DNA of 21,439 nucleotides from Thermodesulfobacteriales bacterium (GCA_004525335.1 SPCL01000013.1:1-21439); one strand, 5' to 3'. Numbered from the stretch's first letter, positions 8,138 through 17,019 are shown. Program-made: numbers and translations. The notes: generated from the sequence alone by a model not told the origin.

Positions 8138-8240
8138 TCCTGTGGGTAGAAGGAAAATTGCAATTAAAATTAGATGGAAAACTTAGAATGTGTATTACTT
8201 AACCACTTATACTATCTTGAAGTGCTAAACATAGCTTACC

Positions 8241-8276
8241 AAGCCTGAGCTCGGGGGTTCGAATCCCCCATCGCCC
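8241..8276 (+). repeat. direct repeat copy 2 (orphan tRNA-Arg 3' half; att-like)
   Basis: This copy matches tRNA-Arg bases 7712-7747 at 34 of 36 positions. The match stops exactly at the end of the acceptor stem: the next bases are ATTA instead of the GCCA of the intact gene. No 5' tRNA half precedes it, so it is not a tRNA gene but a displaced 3' end. Confidence 0.8.
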
Positions 8277-8388
8277 ATTACCGTTTTTGTTAACTATCTG
8301 AAAACTCAATATTCTCACAATGGGGGTTTTTAATACGAGGCTTACTTCTTTCTGAGTTATAGTTCTTTTCTATTGCTGACAAAAACAA

Positions 8389-8417
8389 TTGACAGTGCAT
8401 TTTGCAATAAATACAAT
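8389..8417 (+). promoter_or_regulatory. strong sigma-70 promoter ahead of a 25-codon ORF
   Basis: Perfect TTGACA (8389-8394), 17-nt spacer, TACAAT (8412-8417). The expected start is 8424-8425, which is the A of an ATG at 8425. Confidence 0.65.
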
Positions 8418-8424
8418 AGTAGTT

Positions 8425-8502
8425 ATGAAAACTACAACAGCAATAATAATAGGTGCTATTGTTGTAATCGGACTTATAGCTTTCATGTGTGCGGGCATTT
8501 AG
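8425..8502 (+). CDS. putative 25-residue leaderless membrane peptide
   Basis: The ORF is 25 codons plus stop (TAG at 8500-8502). The peptide begins MKTTTA and continues with IIIGAIVVIGLIAF, then MCAGI: one short basic/polar end and a single hydrophobic helix of about 17 residues, like a small inner-membrane protein. There is no Shine-Dalgarno. A near-consensus promoter places the transcription start on the ATG itself, which would make it a leaderless message. I recognise no family. It lies just outside the orphan tRNA 3' half. It could be chance, since a short hydrophobic run is easy to obtain in AT-rich DNA; the promoter fit is what raises it above noise. Confidence 0.4.
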   Translation: MKTTTAIIIGAIVVIGLIAFMCAGI

Positions 8503-8643
8503 AAAGTGGGTTTAAGCTATTTAAGATAGATAACGGTTTTTATCCTGAGACAAGACATAGAATCGCTTATTTCGCTTCGCTAAAACTCTCAACAGATTGA
8601 AACATTTACGCAAAGGATTATTCGGAGGAGTTTGCAACTAATA

Positions 8644-10464
8644 TTAATCTTTCGCTCTTTTCTCTAATATCGCTCTTTTTCCGGCGTCAAGCTCCATCTT
8701 GCGGAGTCTCATGCTCTCTGGAGTAATCTCAACTAGCTCATCCTCGGCAATAAACTCAATTGCCTGGTCCAGCGATAAAGGCCTGGGAGGTCTTAAAACA
8801 ACTGTTGCTTCAGAAGTTGAGCTTCTCATGTTTGTAAGTTTTTTCTCTTTTGTAATATTTACAGTTAGATCTCCGTTTCGGTTCCTCTCCCCAATTATCA
8901 TTCCGGCATATACCTGGGTAGTTACCTCAACAAAAAGCTCGCCCCTGTCAACCATAGCGAGGCTTGCATATGTGGTTATTTTCCCTACGCGGTCTGATAC
9001 TAAAGCTCCTGTCGATCTTTGCGGAATCGGGCCGTACCAGGGCTCATAGCCTTCAAATAGAGTGTTCATAACCCCGGAGCCTTTGGTATCGATCAGAAAC
9101 TGGCTTCTAAATCCTATAAGTCCCCTTGAGGTTATTACAAATTCCATATCTACCCGTCCGTTGCCGTTGTTATGAAGATTCACCATATGCCCCTTTCTTT
9201 TGGCAACGTTCTCGGTAATAACTCCTACAAATTCTTCAGGTACATCAATAAAAATGCGCTCAACCGGCTCTGTAACTCTGCCATCTTCTTCTTTTGTTAT
9301 AACCATGGGCTTAGAGACCATAAACTCATAACCTTCACGCCTCATGGTTTCAATAAGAACAGCCATTTGAAGCTCTCCTCGTCCTGCAACCTCAAACGCG
9401 TCGGCCCGGTCGGTGTCCTTAATCTGAATAGAAACATTTCTCAGCTTTTCCTTGTCCAGCCTCTCTCTTATTTGCCGTGAGGTTAAGAATTTGCCTTCCC
9501 TACCGGCGAACGGTCCGCTGTTAACATAGAAAATCATGGATATTGTAGGCTCATCAACCTTTATACGCTCAAGCGGCACAGGGTTATCGATTCTGGAAAC
9601 CGTATCTCCGATTTGAACCTTCTCTTCTCCCGCAATAGCAATAATGTCCCCAGCTTCTACCTTCTCGACCTGTGTTTTCTCAAGCCCTGAGTACGTATAT
9701 AAAACGGAAATTTTAATATTTGTTACTGAACCACCTTCACCACAAAGCGCATAGCTCTTGTTGGACTCAAGCTCTCCGCTCATCATTCTTCCAATGGCAA
9801 GCCTGCCAACATAGTTATCGTAATCCAAGTTAGTAATTAGAAATTGTGTTACTGAGCCGTCCCCAACTTCAGGACCGGGAATTGAAGTTATAATTTGGTC
9901 AAAAAGAGGAATCAGATTATCTGAGGAATCATTGATTTCTTTGTGCGCCGCGCCAATTTTTGCATTTGTGTATATGATAGAAAATTCAATCTGCTCCTCG
10001 TTTGCGTCAAGATCGATAAAAAGGTCATAGACCTCGTCTATTACCTCATCCGGACGGGCATCAGGTCTATCGATTTTGTTTATCACAAGAATAATTGGGA
10101 GCTTCTTTTCAAGAGCCTTCTGCACTACAAAACGCGTTTGAGGCAATGGGCCTTCACTTGCGTCAACTAGAAGCAAAGCTCCGTCAACCATATTTAGGCT
10201 TCTTTCTACTTCCCCTCCAAAATCTGCGTGACCCGGGGTGTCAACGATATTAATTTTAATATCTTTATAACGAACTGCAGTGTTTTTAGCTGTAATAGTT
10301 ATCCCGCGCTCTTTCTCAAGATCCATTGAGTCCATAACCCTTTCTTCAACATGCTGGTGTTCATGGAATATATTGCTCTGCTGTAGCATGGCATCTACAA
10401 GTGTAGTCTTGCCGTGGTCTACGTGAGCTATGATTGCGATGTTTCTGATATTATCTTTTCTCAT
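8644..10464 (-). CDS. typA: translational GTPase TypA/BipA
   Basis: A full-length 606-residue TypA/BipA ribosome-binding GTPase, related to EF-G and LepA, involved in ribosome assembly and stress adaptation. The G motifs are AHVDHGKTT (13-21), ERGITI (52-57), DTPGHAD (75-81) and NKID (129-132). The later part has the family-specific segments EPVERIFIDVPEEFVG, GRVDMEFVITSRGLIGFR and the C-terminal VNITKEKKLTNMRSS and LSLDQAIEFIAEDELVEITP. The ATG at 10464 is preceded by GAGAGGAA about 10 nt away. A short inverted repeat, CCTTAGTAAGG (10481-10491), overlaps the more distant AAGGAG. The gene follows the dynamin-like gene on the same strand after about 209 nt in which I find no convincing terminator or promoter. 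Confidence 0.96.
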   Translation of the reverse strand: MRKDNIRNIAIIAHVDHGKTTLVDAMLQQSNIFHEHQHVEERVMDSMDLEKERGITITAKNTAVRYKDIKINIVDTPGHADFGGEVERSLNMVDGALLLVDASEGPLPQTRFVVQKALEKKLPIILVINKIDRPDARPDEVIDEVYDLFIDLDANEEQIEFSIIYTNAKIGAAHKEINDSSDNLIPLFDQIITSIPGPEVGDGSVTQFLITNLDYDNYVGRLAIGRMMSGELESNKSYALCGEGGSVTNIKISVLYTYSGLEKTQVEKVEAGDIIAIAGEEKVQIGDTVSRIDNPVPLERIKVDEPTISMIFYVNSGPFAGREGKFLTSRQIRERLDKEKLRNVSIQIKDTDRADAFEVAGRGELQMAVLIETMRREGYEFMVSKPMVITKEEDGRVTEPVERIFIDVPEEFVGVITENVAKRKGHMVNLHNNGNGRVDMEFVITSRGLIGFRSQFLIDTKGSGVMNTLFEGYEPWYGPIPQRSTGALVSDRVGKITTYASLAMVDRGELFVEVTTQVYAGMIIGERNRNGDLTVNITKEKKLTNMRSSTSEATVVLRPPRPLSLDQAIEFIAEDELVEITPESMRLRKMELDAGKRAILEKRAKD

Positions 10465-10673
10465 ACAAATACATTCCTCTCCTTAGTAAGGAAAACTTTT
10501 AAGCTTCGTGGATTTAGTAGGGAGTGATCATAGATTAAGTCGAAACGCGCTTACTATCCCAGAGGCCAAAATCTTAAAAACTACCCTAATGATCCAGACT
10601 ATAAGGCGAAAATCAAACTATATTATTAATAATCATGGATTAGTATGTTAAGTAAGAGATTATTAAGTTGGGA

Positions 10674-12389
10674 TTAAGTGTTAAATGGACTGCTGTTCTT
10701 AATTGATTCTATTTTCTGTCTAATTTCCCGTACCCTCTTTTTAGATTCTTGGAGCTTCTCAGTTTCAATTTTGTAGAAATTTTTAAGTGGAACAAGAGAA
10801 TCAGTAACTTGCAAACTTATTCCATCAAAGTCGCGCTTGAGTTGTGAACTAACACTGGATGTAAGCTCTTCGATAAGGGCGTCCACTTTATGATTAAACT
10901 CCTTCATAGCGTCTCTTCTCTTTTTAGGAAGTATCGCAAACGCAGTGGCCATAACAGCAATTGTCGCAAGTATGCCGGTAATATCCACAATGAATGAAGA
11001 AAAAGCCGTTACAACCGCTGTACCAATCGCAAGTGTCCCAACCTGAACACCTAGTACTGAAGCTACGGCGCCCCTGGCAGAGTCAACAAGATTGCCGCCG
11101 AGCACTGAAGGGTCAATGCTTTTCCTTTTGGTCTCAAGCTCTGATCTCACGGTATCTATGAGCCTGGTCCTGTCGTATGTAAATCCCGAGCTCATGCTTG
11201 GCACATCAGATTTTATGGAGCTATTATAAAAATTGATTGTGCTATCAAGCAAAGCCCTGGCTGATTTCTCAGTCCAGCTCACCATAGAATCTAGATCCTT
11301 CTCAAGCTCAGCCACTGTCTGGCGGGATACTTTGTACTCAAACTCCTTGGCTACTTTATCCTTGCTGATCAACTTAAATATATTTTGGAATCTAATAAGA
11401 TCATCTATAAATTGGATCCCTCTCGTTTTAAATTCTAGGAGCCTGCTCCTGATTCGCTCTGTAAACTGTGATGAGTTGCCGACAATTTCATCTTTCATGC
11501 CGTCAAGTTTTCGTTGGAAACCAGCTAGTTTCTCTGTGTCTTGAGATATTTTATACAGATTAGCATCAATTGCTTTTTCGGTCTCAGAACAAAGACTCAA
11601 GGCTAATTCAGAAGAGCCTTGAATTTTTAATCTGACACGTTCTTCTTCTCCAAGAGTTTTAAATATATATTCCTCAAGCTCTGCAAAACCGCTCTTAGTA
11701 TAAAGTCCTGAATCCGATCTTGCTTTAGCCTGTCTTGCCAGTTTTGCGGAAACTGGAATTACGTGGGGTTTAAAACTAAATGCTCTTTCAAGCTCGCCAG
11801 AAGTATGTGAAATAAGCTGATCCAGTTCCTCTTGATCTTTTGCTACATCAATCTTATTTAGAACAAATACAATATTTTTAAGCCATTCCTCTTTTATAAA
11901 TTCAATGAGCTTAGCCTCGCTTCCTGTTACAGCTCGCTCCGCCCCTATAGTAAAAAACACAATATCCGCTTTAGGTATAAACTCCTCTGTAATTTTTTGG
12001 TGCTGTGCTATGGTTACATTAGTACCGGGGGTATCAACCAGTAGAATTCCTTTAAGCCTTTCTTCAGGAATAGAAATCAAACGACTACCGTTCTCTATAG
12101 ATTCTAGAGTTTGATCCCCGTATTTTATAACCGTTATTTCGTCAGTAGTTGGGGTAATCCCCTCAGCAAGAACATCAAGTCCCAAGAGTGTATTAATAAT
12201 AGAGGATTTTCCAGTGCTGAACTCACCGATAAATACGATCGAAAAAAGATTTTCTAAATTCTCTATAACCGAGGTTAGCTTATTTCTCAGATCATCATCT
12301 GAAAGAATCTCGATCTCGGCTAGAAGATTTGTAAGCAGCAGCTTTTCTTCGAGAATTATTTTTGAGTATTTTTCGTTTAGTATTTGCAT
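10674..12389 (-). CDS. bacterial dynamin-like GTPase
   Basis: A 571-residue dynamin-family protein. G motifs are GEFSTGKSS (55-63), the G2 threonines PTT (80-82), DTPG (119-122) and NKID (178-181). A long helical region follows (about 260-435). It leads into a hydrophobic stretch at 440-487, which resembles the membrane-inserting paddle of bacterial dynamins, and a helical C-terminal part (490-565) that folds back as the bundle. Family members bind and remodel membranes. The ATG at 12389 is preferred over an in-frame TTG at 12410, because a TATAAT box (12410-12415, minus strand) overlaps that TTG. A partner dynamin gene, often present as a tandem pair, is not in the window. The gene is divergent from the YyaL-like gene. 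Confidence 0.88.
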   Translation of the reverse strand: MQILNEKYSKIILEEKLLLTNLLAEIEILSDDDLRNKLTSVIENLENLFSIVFIGEFSTGKSSIINTLLGLDVLAEGITPTTDEITVIKYGDQTLESIENGSRLISIPEERLKGILLVDTPGTNVTIAQHQKITEEFIPKADIVFFTIGAERAVTGSEAKLIEFIKEEWLKNIVFVLNKIDVAKDQEELDQLISHTSGELERAFSFKPHVIPVSAKLARQAKARSDSGLYTKSGFAELEEYIFKTLGEEERVRLKIQGSSELALSLCSETEKAIDANLYKISQDTEKLAGFQRKLDGMKDEIVGNSSQFTERIRSRLLEFKTRGIQFIDDLIRFQNIFKLISKDKVAKEFEYKVSRQTVAELEKDLDSMVSWTEKSARALLDSTINFYNSSIKSDVPSMSSGFTYDRTRLIDTVRSELETKRKSIDPSVLGGNLVDSARGAVASVLGVQVGTLAIGTAVVTAFSSFIVDITGILATIAVMATAFAILPKKRRDAMKEFNHKVDALIEELTSSVSSQLKRDFDGISLQVTDSLVPLKNFYKIETEKLQESKKRVREIRQKIESIKNSSPFNT

Positions 12390-12541
12390 AACCCGCTCGT
12401 ATGTAGTCAATTATAACCAAGATATTGGATAATGAATATCCGGTGAAGAATAGATATTACAAAGTAAATCTATGAATACATTTTATGAATATAATCATCC
12501 TTGTAAAAGAAAGAAGGTACAGTAAACTCAGTAGGAGTTAG

Positions 12542-14782
12542 ATGAAAAACATGAGAAGAGGAAGACTGGACTCTGCACTAAGAATTAATACTTTCTTTAT
12601 TGGATTTATAACTTTCCTAATACTAATTTGTCTTTTCGCAATAAATTATACTAATTGGGCTCATGCCTCGGGATCAAAAGAGATGAAACATTCAAACAGG
12701 TTAAAAAATGAAAAAAGCCCCTATTTACTCCAACACGCCGACAACCCTGTGGATTGGTACCCTTGGGGTGAGGAAGCTTTTGATAAAGCCCGGAAGGAAA
12801 ACAAACCGATATTACTTTCAATTGGGTATTCCACATGTCATTGGTGTCATGTAATGGAGCACGAATCTTTTGAAGATGAAGAAGTAGCAAAACTCATGAA
12901 CGAAACTTTTGTCTCGATTAAAGTAGACCGGGAAGAACGCCCGGATATCGATGGTATTTATATGACAGTGTGTCAGATGATGTCTAAGGGAGGTTGTGGC
13001 TGGCCGTTGAATATTATTATGACTCCGGACAAAAAGCCTTTTTTTGCAGCCACTTACATACCTAAAGAGAGCCGTTACGGAAGACTCGGTATGATAGAAT
13101 TTGTGCCTAAAGTAAAAGAGGCCTGGGAAAAGGACAATGAGAACATTCTGAAATCTGCCGAAACTATTACGGAAGCGGTTAAGAAAGCAACTGACGTTTC
13201 ACAAAATACACAAGTCAAAGATCTGTCAACAAAAACTCTAGATACTGCATATAATCAACTCCTAAGAAATTTTGATGAAGAAAATGGTGGTTTTGGCAGA
13301 TCTCCGAAATTCCCGACGCCGCATAACCATCTTTTCTTACTCAGGTACTGGAAACGTACGAATGATCAGCAAGCCCTGGATATGGTTGAAAAAACCCTAC
13401 AAGAAATGCGTCTTGGCGGAATGTACGACCATGTTGGATTTGGTTTTCACCGCTATTCAACAGATCCAAACTGGCTTGTGCCTCATTTTGAGAAAATGCT
13501 TTACGATCAGGCAATGCTGGTAATGGCATACACCGAGGCTTATCAGGCTACTGGGAAAAAAGAGTATGAAACAACGGCGCGCCAAATTTTAACCTATGTC
13601 CTAAGGGATATGACCTCCCCAGAAGGTGGGTTTTACTCAGCTGAAGATGCGGATAGCGAAGGTGAGGAAGGCAAATTTTACGTTTGGACTGAAGAAGAGC
13701 TCAAAGAAACTTTAGGCGGCAAAAACGCAGAGCTGATAATAACCACTTTCAATACAAGTAAACCGGGCAATTTCGCAGAAGAAGCGGGGGGGCATAAAAC
13801 AGGGGCGAATATTTTACATCTTAAAAAGTCTTTTAGTGAAATTGCACCTTCATATGAAATAAGTGAGGAAGAATTCTCAGAGAGAATCGAAAAAGCACGT
13901 GTCACACTGTTCAATGAGCGTGAAAAGAGGGTACACCCCTATAAAGACGACAAAATTCTCACCGACTGGAACGGCCTCATGATAGCGGCTCTATCAAAAG
14001 CGGGAAGAGTTTTTAATGAGCCTCAGTATACAGAATCAGCTAGAAAGGCTGCTGATTTCATATTAAAAGATATGAGAAATAATAATGGAACACTCCTTCA
14101 TAGATATAGACAAGGAGAAGCTGGAATTAGGGCTAATGTAGATGATTATGCTTTTTTCATTTGGGGTCTGCTTGAGTTATATGAGAGCACTTTTGATATT
14201 AAGTATTTGAAAGTAGCTTTATCACTTCAAGAGGAAATGGATAAAGGATTCTGGGACGATAAGAACGGAGGTTATTACTTCACTTCTAATGACGCGGAGA
14301 AACTGATCTCAAGGCAAAAAGAGATTTATGACGGGGCTATTCCCTCAGGCAACTCTGTAGCCGGGCTTAACCTGCTTAAATTATCCAGAATTACTGGTGA
14401 AGTAGAATATGAACAAAAAGCTGCAAAACTTGGCAAGGCATTTTCTGAAACTATAGAAAGTGGGCCCATGGCATACACATTATTTATGATTGGTCTTGAT
14501 TTTGGAATAGGGCCATCATATGAAGTAGTAATTGTGGGAGATCCCGGGGCTGAAGATACTAAAGCAATGATAGATGCCGTCAGAAAAAATTACAGCCCGA
14601 GTAAAATCGTATTAACCAAGGGAAAAGATGACGACAAAATAACAGAAATTGCCGATTTTACAAAAGGCCAGTCAAGGATAGAAGGTAAAGCCACAGCTTA
14701 TGTGTGCTTAAATCATATATGCAACTTGCCGACTACCGATATTAACAAGATGCTTGAATTATTATCCCCGGACAACTCATGA
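12542..14782 (+). CDS. YyaL/DUF255 thioredoxin-fold protein with N-terminal export signal
   Basis: A 746-residue protein of the YyaL/SPATA20 family: an N-terminal thioredoxin-like domain (about 50-200) followed by a six-hairpin-type alpha/alpha barrel. The domain opens with the family hallmark NRLKNEKSPYLLQHADNPVDW (written here in part) and has the CHWCH motif with C99 and C102. SPKFP, HFEKMLYDQA and DWNGLMIAALSKA mark the glycosidase-like part. Unlike most cytosolic members (about 690 residues), it has a basic start (MKNMRRGR) and a hydrophobic helix (16-38) followed by AHA (40-42), an apparent signal peptidase site, so the protein is probably periplasmic or membrane-anchored. AGGAG lies 4 nt before the ATG at 12542 and 13 nt before the ATG at 12551. 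The function of the family is not settled; a disulfide-related role is inference. Confidence 0.9.
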   Translation: MKNMRRGRLDSALRINTFFIGFITFLILICLFAINYTNWAHASGSKEMKHSNRLKNEKSPYLLQHADNPVDWYPWGEEAFDKARKENKPILLSIGYSTCHWCHVMEHESFEDEEVAKLMNETFVSIKVDREERPDIDGIYMTVCQMMSKGGCGWPLNIIMTPDKKPFFAATYIPKESRYGRLGMIEFVPKVKEAWEKDNENILKSAETITEAVKKATDVSQNTQVKDLSTKTLDTAYNQLLRNFDEENGGFGRSPKFPTPHNHLFLLRYWKRTNDQQALDMVEKTLQEMRLGGMYDHVGFGFHRYSTDPNWLVPHFEKMLYDQAMLVMAYTEAYQATGKKEYETTARQILTYVLRDMTSPEGGFYSAEDADSEGEEGKFYVWTEEELKETLGGKNAELIITTFNTSKPGNFAEEAGGHKTGANILHLKKSFSEIAPSYEISEEEFSERIEKARVTLFNEREKRVHPYKDDKILTDWNGLMIAALSKAGRVFNEPQYTESARKAADFILKDMRNNNGTLLHRYRQGEAGIRANVDDYAFFIWGLLELYESTFDIKYLKVALSLQEEMDKGFWDDKNGGYYFTSNDAEKLISRQKEIYDGAIPSGNSVAGLNLLKLSRITGEVEYEQKAAKLGKAFSETIESGPMAYTLFMIGLDFGIGPSYEVVIVGDPGAEDTKAMIDAVRKNYSPSKIVLTKGKDDDKITEIADFTKGQSRIEGKATAYVCLNHICNLPTTDINKMLELLSPDNS

Positions 14783-14849
14783 TGTATTTATATGAATATA
14801 TTGAAGAAATTGAACAAATTAAAAAAATCCCCGCTATAATATATTTGTG

Positions 14850-14877
14850 TTGGTTTTAAGTTTATTGATTTTATAAT
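14850..14877 (+). promoter_or_regulatory. possible promoter of the 53-codon ORF
   Basis: TTGGTT (14850-14855), 16 nt, perfect TATAAT (14872-14877), 56 nt before the ATG at 14934. A second TATAAT stands at 14835-14840. The flanking AT-richness lowers its weight. Confidence 0.35.
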
Positions 14878-14933
14878 ATCGGTAACAAACATAGTTTATT
14901 AGATTTATATTAAAATCATGGAGGGCAGGGAAC

Positions 14934-15095
14934 ATGCCTAGAAAAGCCAAAAGAAAAATTAAAGATCTCGTAGAGATGCTCGAAGATCCGGACAATACTG
15001 GATATATCGGCGGAGACTATGAAGACATGATGGACCTTATGGAAAAAGAAGAACTAGATCTAGATGAACTTGAAGATCATGAAGAGATAGAGTGA
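14934..15095 (+). CDS. 53-residue charged protein of unknown function
   Basis: I do not recognise this protein. The first 11 residues are strongly basic (MPRKAKRKIKD). The middle has LVEMLEDPDNTGYIGGDYED, and the last 20 residues are almost all acidic or leucine (EEL..DLDELEDHEEIE). A GGAGGG ribosome site lies 8 nt before the ATG and a TATAAT-bearing promoter lies upstream. Codon use resembles its neighbours. Its stop lies inside the convergent mnmG gene, overlapping its last 19 nt. The basic head and acidic tail suggest a small nucleic-acid- or ribosome-associated protein, but that is only inference. Confidence 0.65.
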   Translation: MPRKAKRKIKDLVEMLEDPDNTGYIGGDYEDMMDLMEKEELDLDELEDHEEIE

Positions 15096-16987
15096 CCCTG
15101 AGCTTGCTTTTGATTACCGTCCCGTTTTAAATAAACCATTAAAACTGAAATTGCTGCAGGAGTAACACCCGAGATTCTGGTAGCTTGACCCAAGGAGTTG
15201 GGGCGAACCTTTGTAAGTTTTTGGACAATTTCCGTGGATAACCCGGGGATGTTGTCATAGGAAAAGCTATCAGGTATTGCAAAGTCTTCTAATTTTGCAA
15301 ATTTACCAATCTGCTCCATCTGCCTCTTTATATAACCCTCATATTTAATATCCATTTCTATCTGAGATATTACATCCTCTGTAATAGAATCTTGAACAGT
15401 TAATTCAAAAAACTCGAGGTCTCTATATGAAATTTCAGGGCGCCTTAAAAGTTCTTTTAAAGAATGGGGTTTCTTAATAGGTGAAGCGCCTAGTCTAATT
15501 AGTATCTCGTTAAAGTGAGCGTTAGGTACAACTTTAATAGTTTCTAACCTTAAGAATTCCTGTGCTACAGCTTTCTTCCTTATAGCAAACTTAGCGTAAT
15601 CCTCTTCTTTTAACAATCCTATCTTATAACCTAATTCACCTAATCTTATATCAGCATTATCTTCTCTAAGCACTAGGCGGTATTCAGCCCGAGAAGTAAA
15701 CATCCTGTAAGGCTCATCTACCCCTTTGGTAACTAGATCATCTACCATAATGCCAATATATGCTTCAGAACGTTTGAGAATAAAGGGATCTTCACCTTTT
15801 ACTCGGAGAGCTGCATTTATTCCAGCAACTAAACCCTGGCTGGCTGCCTCTTCATAACCGGTAGTACCGTTTATCTGTCCTGCAAAATAAAGATTGTCTA
15901 TTAATTTAGTCTCTAAAGTAGGCCTTAGCTGAGTAGGATCTACGTAGTCGTACTCAACTGCGTATCCGGGCCTCATAATCTCGACCTCATCCAGTCCATC
16001 TATCGTTCTTACTAATTCATATTGAACCTCGAGAGGGAGACTTGTTGAGATACCGTTTGGATATATTTCATAGGTGTTTAGACCTTCTGGTTCTAGAAAT
16101 ACTTGATGTCGGTCTTTATCCGGGAATTTTACAATCTTGTCTTCAATCGAAGGACAGTATCTTGGTCCTACACCTTTTATCTCTCCCGAATAAAGCGGAG
16201 ATTTATGAAGGTTATTCTTTATAACATCATGAGTTCTTTCGTTTGTATAGGTTATGTAGCAAGGAAGCTGTTCTCTGTCTATAATATCATTTGAGAATGA
16301 AAATGGTTTGGGATTTTTATCTCCCGGTTGTGGCTCAAGCATTTCCCATTTGATAGTTCTACCGTCTAACCTGGGAGGTGTGCCGGTTTTTAATCTGCCG
16401 ACATTGAAACCAATACTTCCAAATGATTCTGAGATACCGGTTGCCGCCCCTTCACCCGCGCGCCCTGAGGAAATTTTAGTTGCCCCAATATGGATGAGTC
16501 CGTTAGGAAAAGTGCCCGGTGTAACCACCACGGCATCTGCAAAAAAATGTTCGCCCAGGTTGGTCTTCACTCCGGCAATGCGCCCTCCTTCAACCAGAAA
16601 ACCCTCTACCATTCTCTGCTTAATATCAATATTCTTTTCAGACTCAAGCGCCTTTTTCATATAGGATCTATAAGACTGGCGATCAGCTTGAATCCTGGTT
16701 GCCTGTACCGCTGCACCCTTTCTGGTGTTGAGCCTTCTAAATTGTATAGCTGCATGGTCAGCAGCTTTTCCCATCTCCCCGCCTAGAGCATCTATCTCTT
16801 TAACGAGGTGCCCCTTACCTACGCCGCCTATTGAAGGATTGCAAGACATTAATCCAATTGTGTCGATATTAGCCGTTAGCACAAGTGTTCGGCATCCCAT
16901 TCTAGCAGACGCAAGTGCAGCCTCACACCCAGCATGTCCGGCACCAATTACTATGACATCATGATTTTTAGGGTAACTTATACTCAT
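15077..16987 (-). CDS. mnmG: tRNA uridine 5-carboxymethylaminomethyl modification enzyme MnmG (GidA)
   Basis: A complete 636-residue MnmG, the FAD- and NADH-dependent partner of MnmE that installs the carboxymethylaminomethyl group at the wobble uridine of some tRNAs. The FAD-binding motif is GAGHAGCEAA (15-24). CNPSIGGVGKGH (49-60) and GVGPRYCPSIEDK carry the two conserved cysteines. GEMGKAADHAAIQFRRLN and GQINGTTGYEEAASQGL are further hallmarks, and the C-terminal helical MnmE- and tRNA-binding region is intact. The ATG at 16987 is chosen because AGGA lies 9-10 nt upstream and the family begins here; an in-frame codon at 17032 would overlap the promoter. mnmE, rsmG and parAB, its common neighbours elsewhere, are absent. 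It ends tail to tail with a 53-codon ORF. Confidence 0.97.
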   Translation of the reverse strand: MSISYPKNHDVIVIGAGHAGCEAALASARMGCRTLVLTANIDTIGLMSCNPSIGGVGKGHLVKEIDALGGEMGKAADHAAIQFRRLNTRKGAAVQATRIQADRQSYRSYMKKALESEKNIDIKQRMVEGFLVEGGRIAGVKTNLGEHFFADAVVVTPGTFPNGLIHIGATKISSGRAGEGAATGISESFGSIGFNVGRLKTGTPPRLDGRTIKWEMLEPQPGDKNPKPFSFSNDIIDREQLPCYITYTNERTHDVIKNNLHKSPLYSGEIKGVGPRYCPSIEDKIVKFPDKDRHQVFLEPEGLNTYEIYPNGISTSLPLEVQYELVRTIDGLDEVEIMRPGYAVEYDYVDPTQLRPTLETKLIDNLYFAGQINGTTGYEEAASQGLVAGINAALRVKGEDPFILKRSEAYIGIMVDDLVTKGVDEPYRMFTSRAEYRLVLREDNADIRLGELGYKIGLLKEEDYAKFAIRKKAVAQEFLRLETIKVVPNAHFNEILIRLGASPIKKPHSLKELLRRPEISYRDLEFFELTVQDSITEDVISQIEMDIKYEGYIKRQMEQIGKFAKLEDFAIPDSFSYDNIPGLSTEIVQKLTKVRPNSLGQATRISGVTPAAISVLMVYLKRDGNQKQAQGHSISS

Positions 16988-17019
16988 TATTAATTTTCCT
17001 GTTTGAAAAATGCTAAGGA

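Larger units (their letters stand above)
8079..8643. other. 565-nt stretch without a long gene
   Basis: Going rightwards it holds the leader and promoter of the small exported protein gene, the second copy of the tRNA-Arg 3' half (8241-8276), a strong plus-strand promoter (8389-8417) with a 25-codon ORF on it (8425-8502), and about 140 nt beyond in which I see nothing. A longer plus-strand reading frame across 8373-8600 is rich in Asn, Tyr, Ser and Cys with no recognisable domain and is not judged a gene. Confidence 0.6.

Noticed and set aside
8373..8600. A 75-codon plus-strand reading frame rich in Asn, Tyr, Ser and Cys
   Set aside because: It overlaps the predicted promoter (8389-8417) and the 25-codon ORF in another frame, has no ribosome site, and its composition looks like out-of-frame AT-rich DNA.
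10465..10673. Possible small ORF or RNA between the dynamin-like gene and typA
   Set aside because: Only frames of about 20 codons without ribosome sites were found, and no terminator-type hairpin with a T-run.
12389..12410. TTG at 12410 as start of the dynamin-like gene
   Set aside because: A minus-strand TATAAT box overlaps it, it lacks a ribosome site, and the ATG at 12389 keeps the whole domain.
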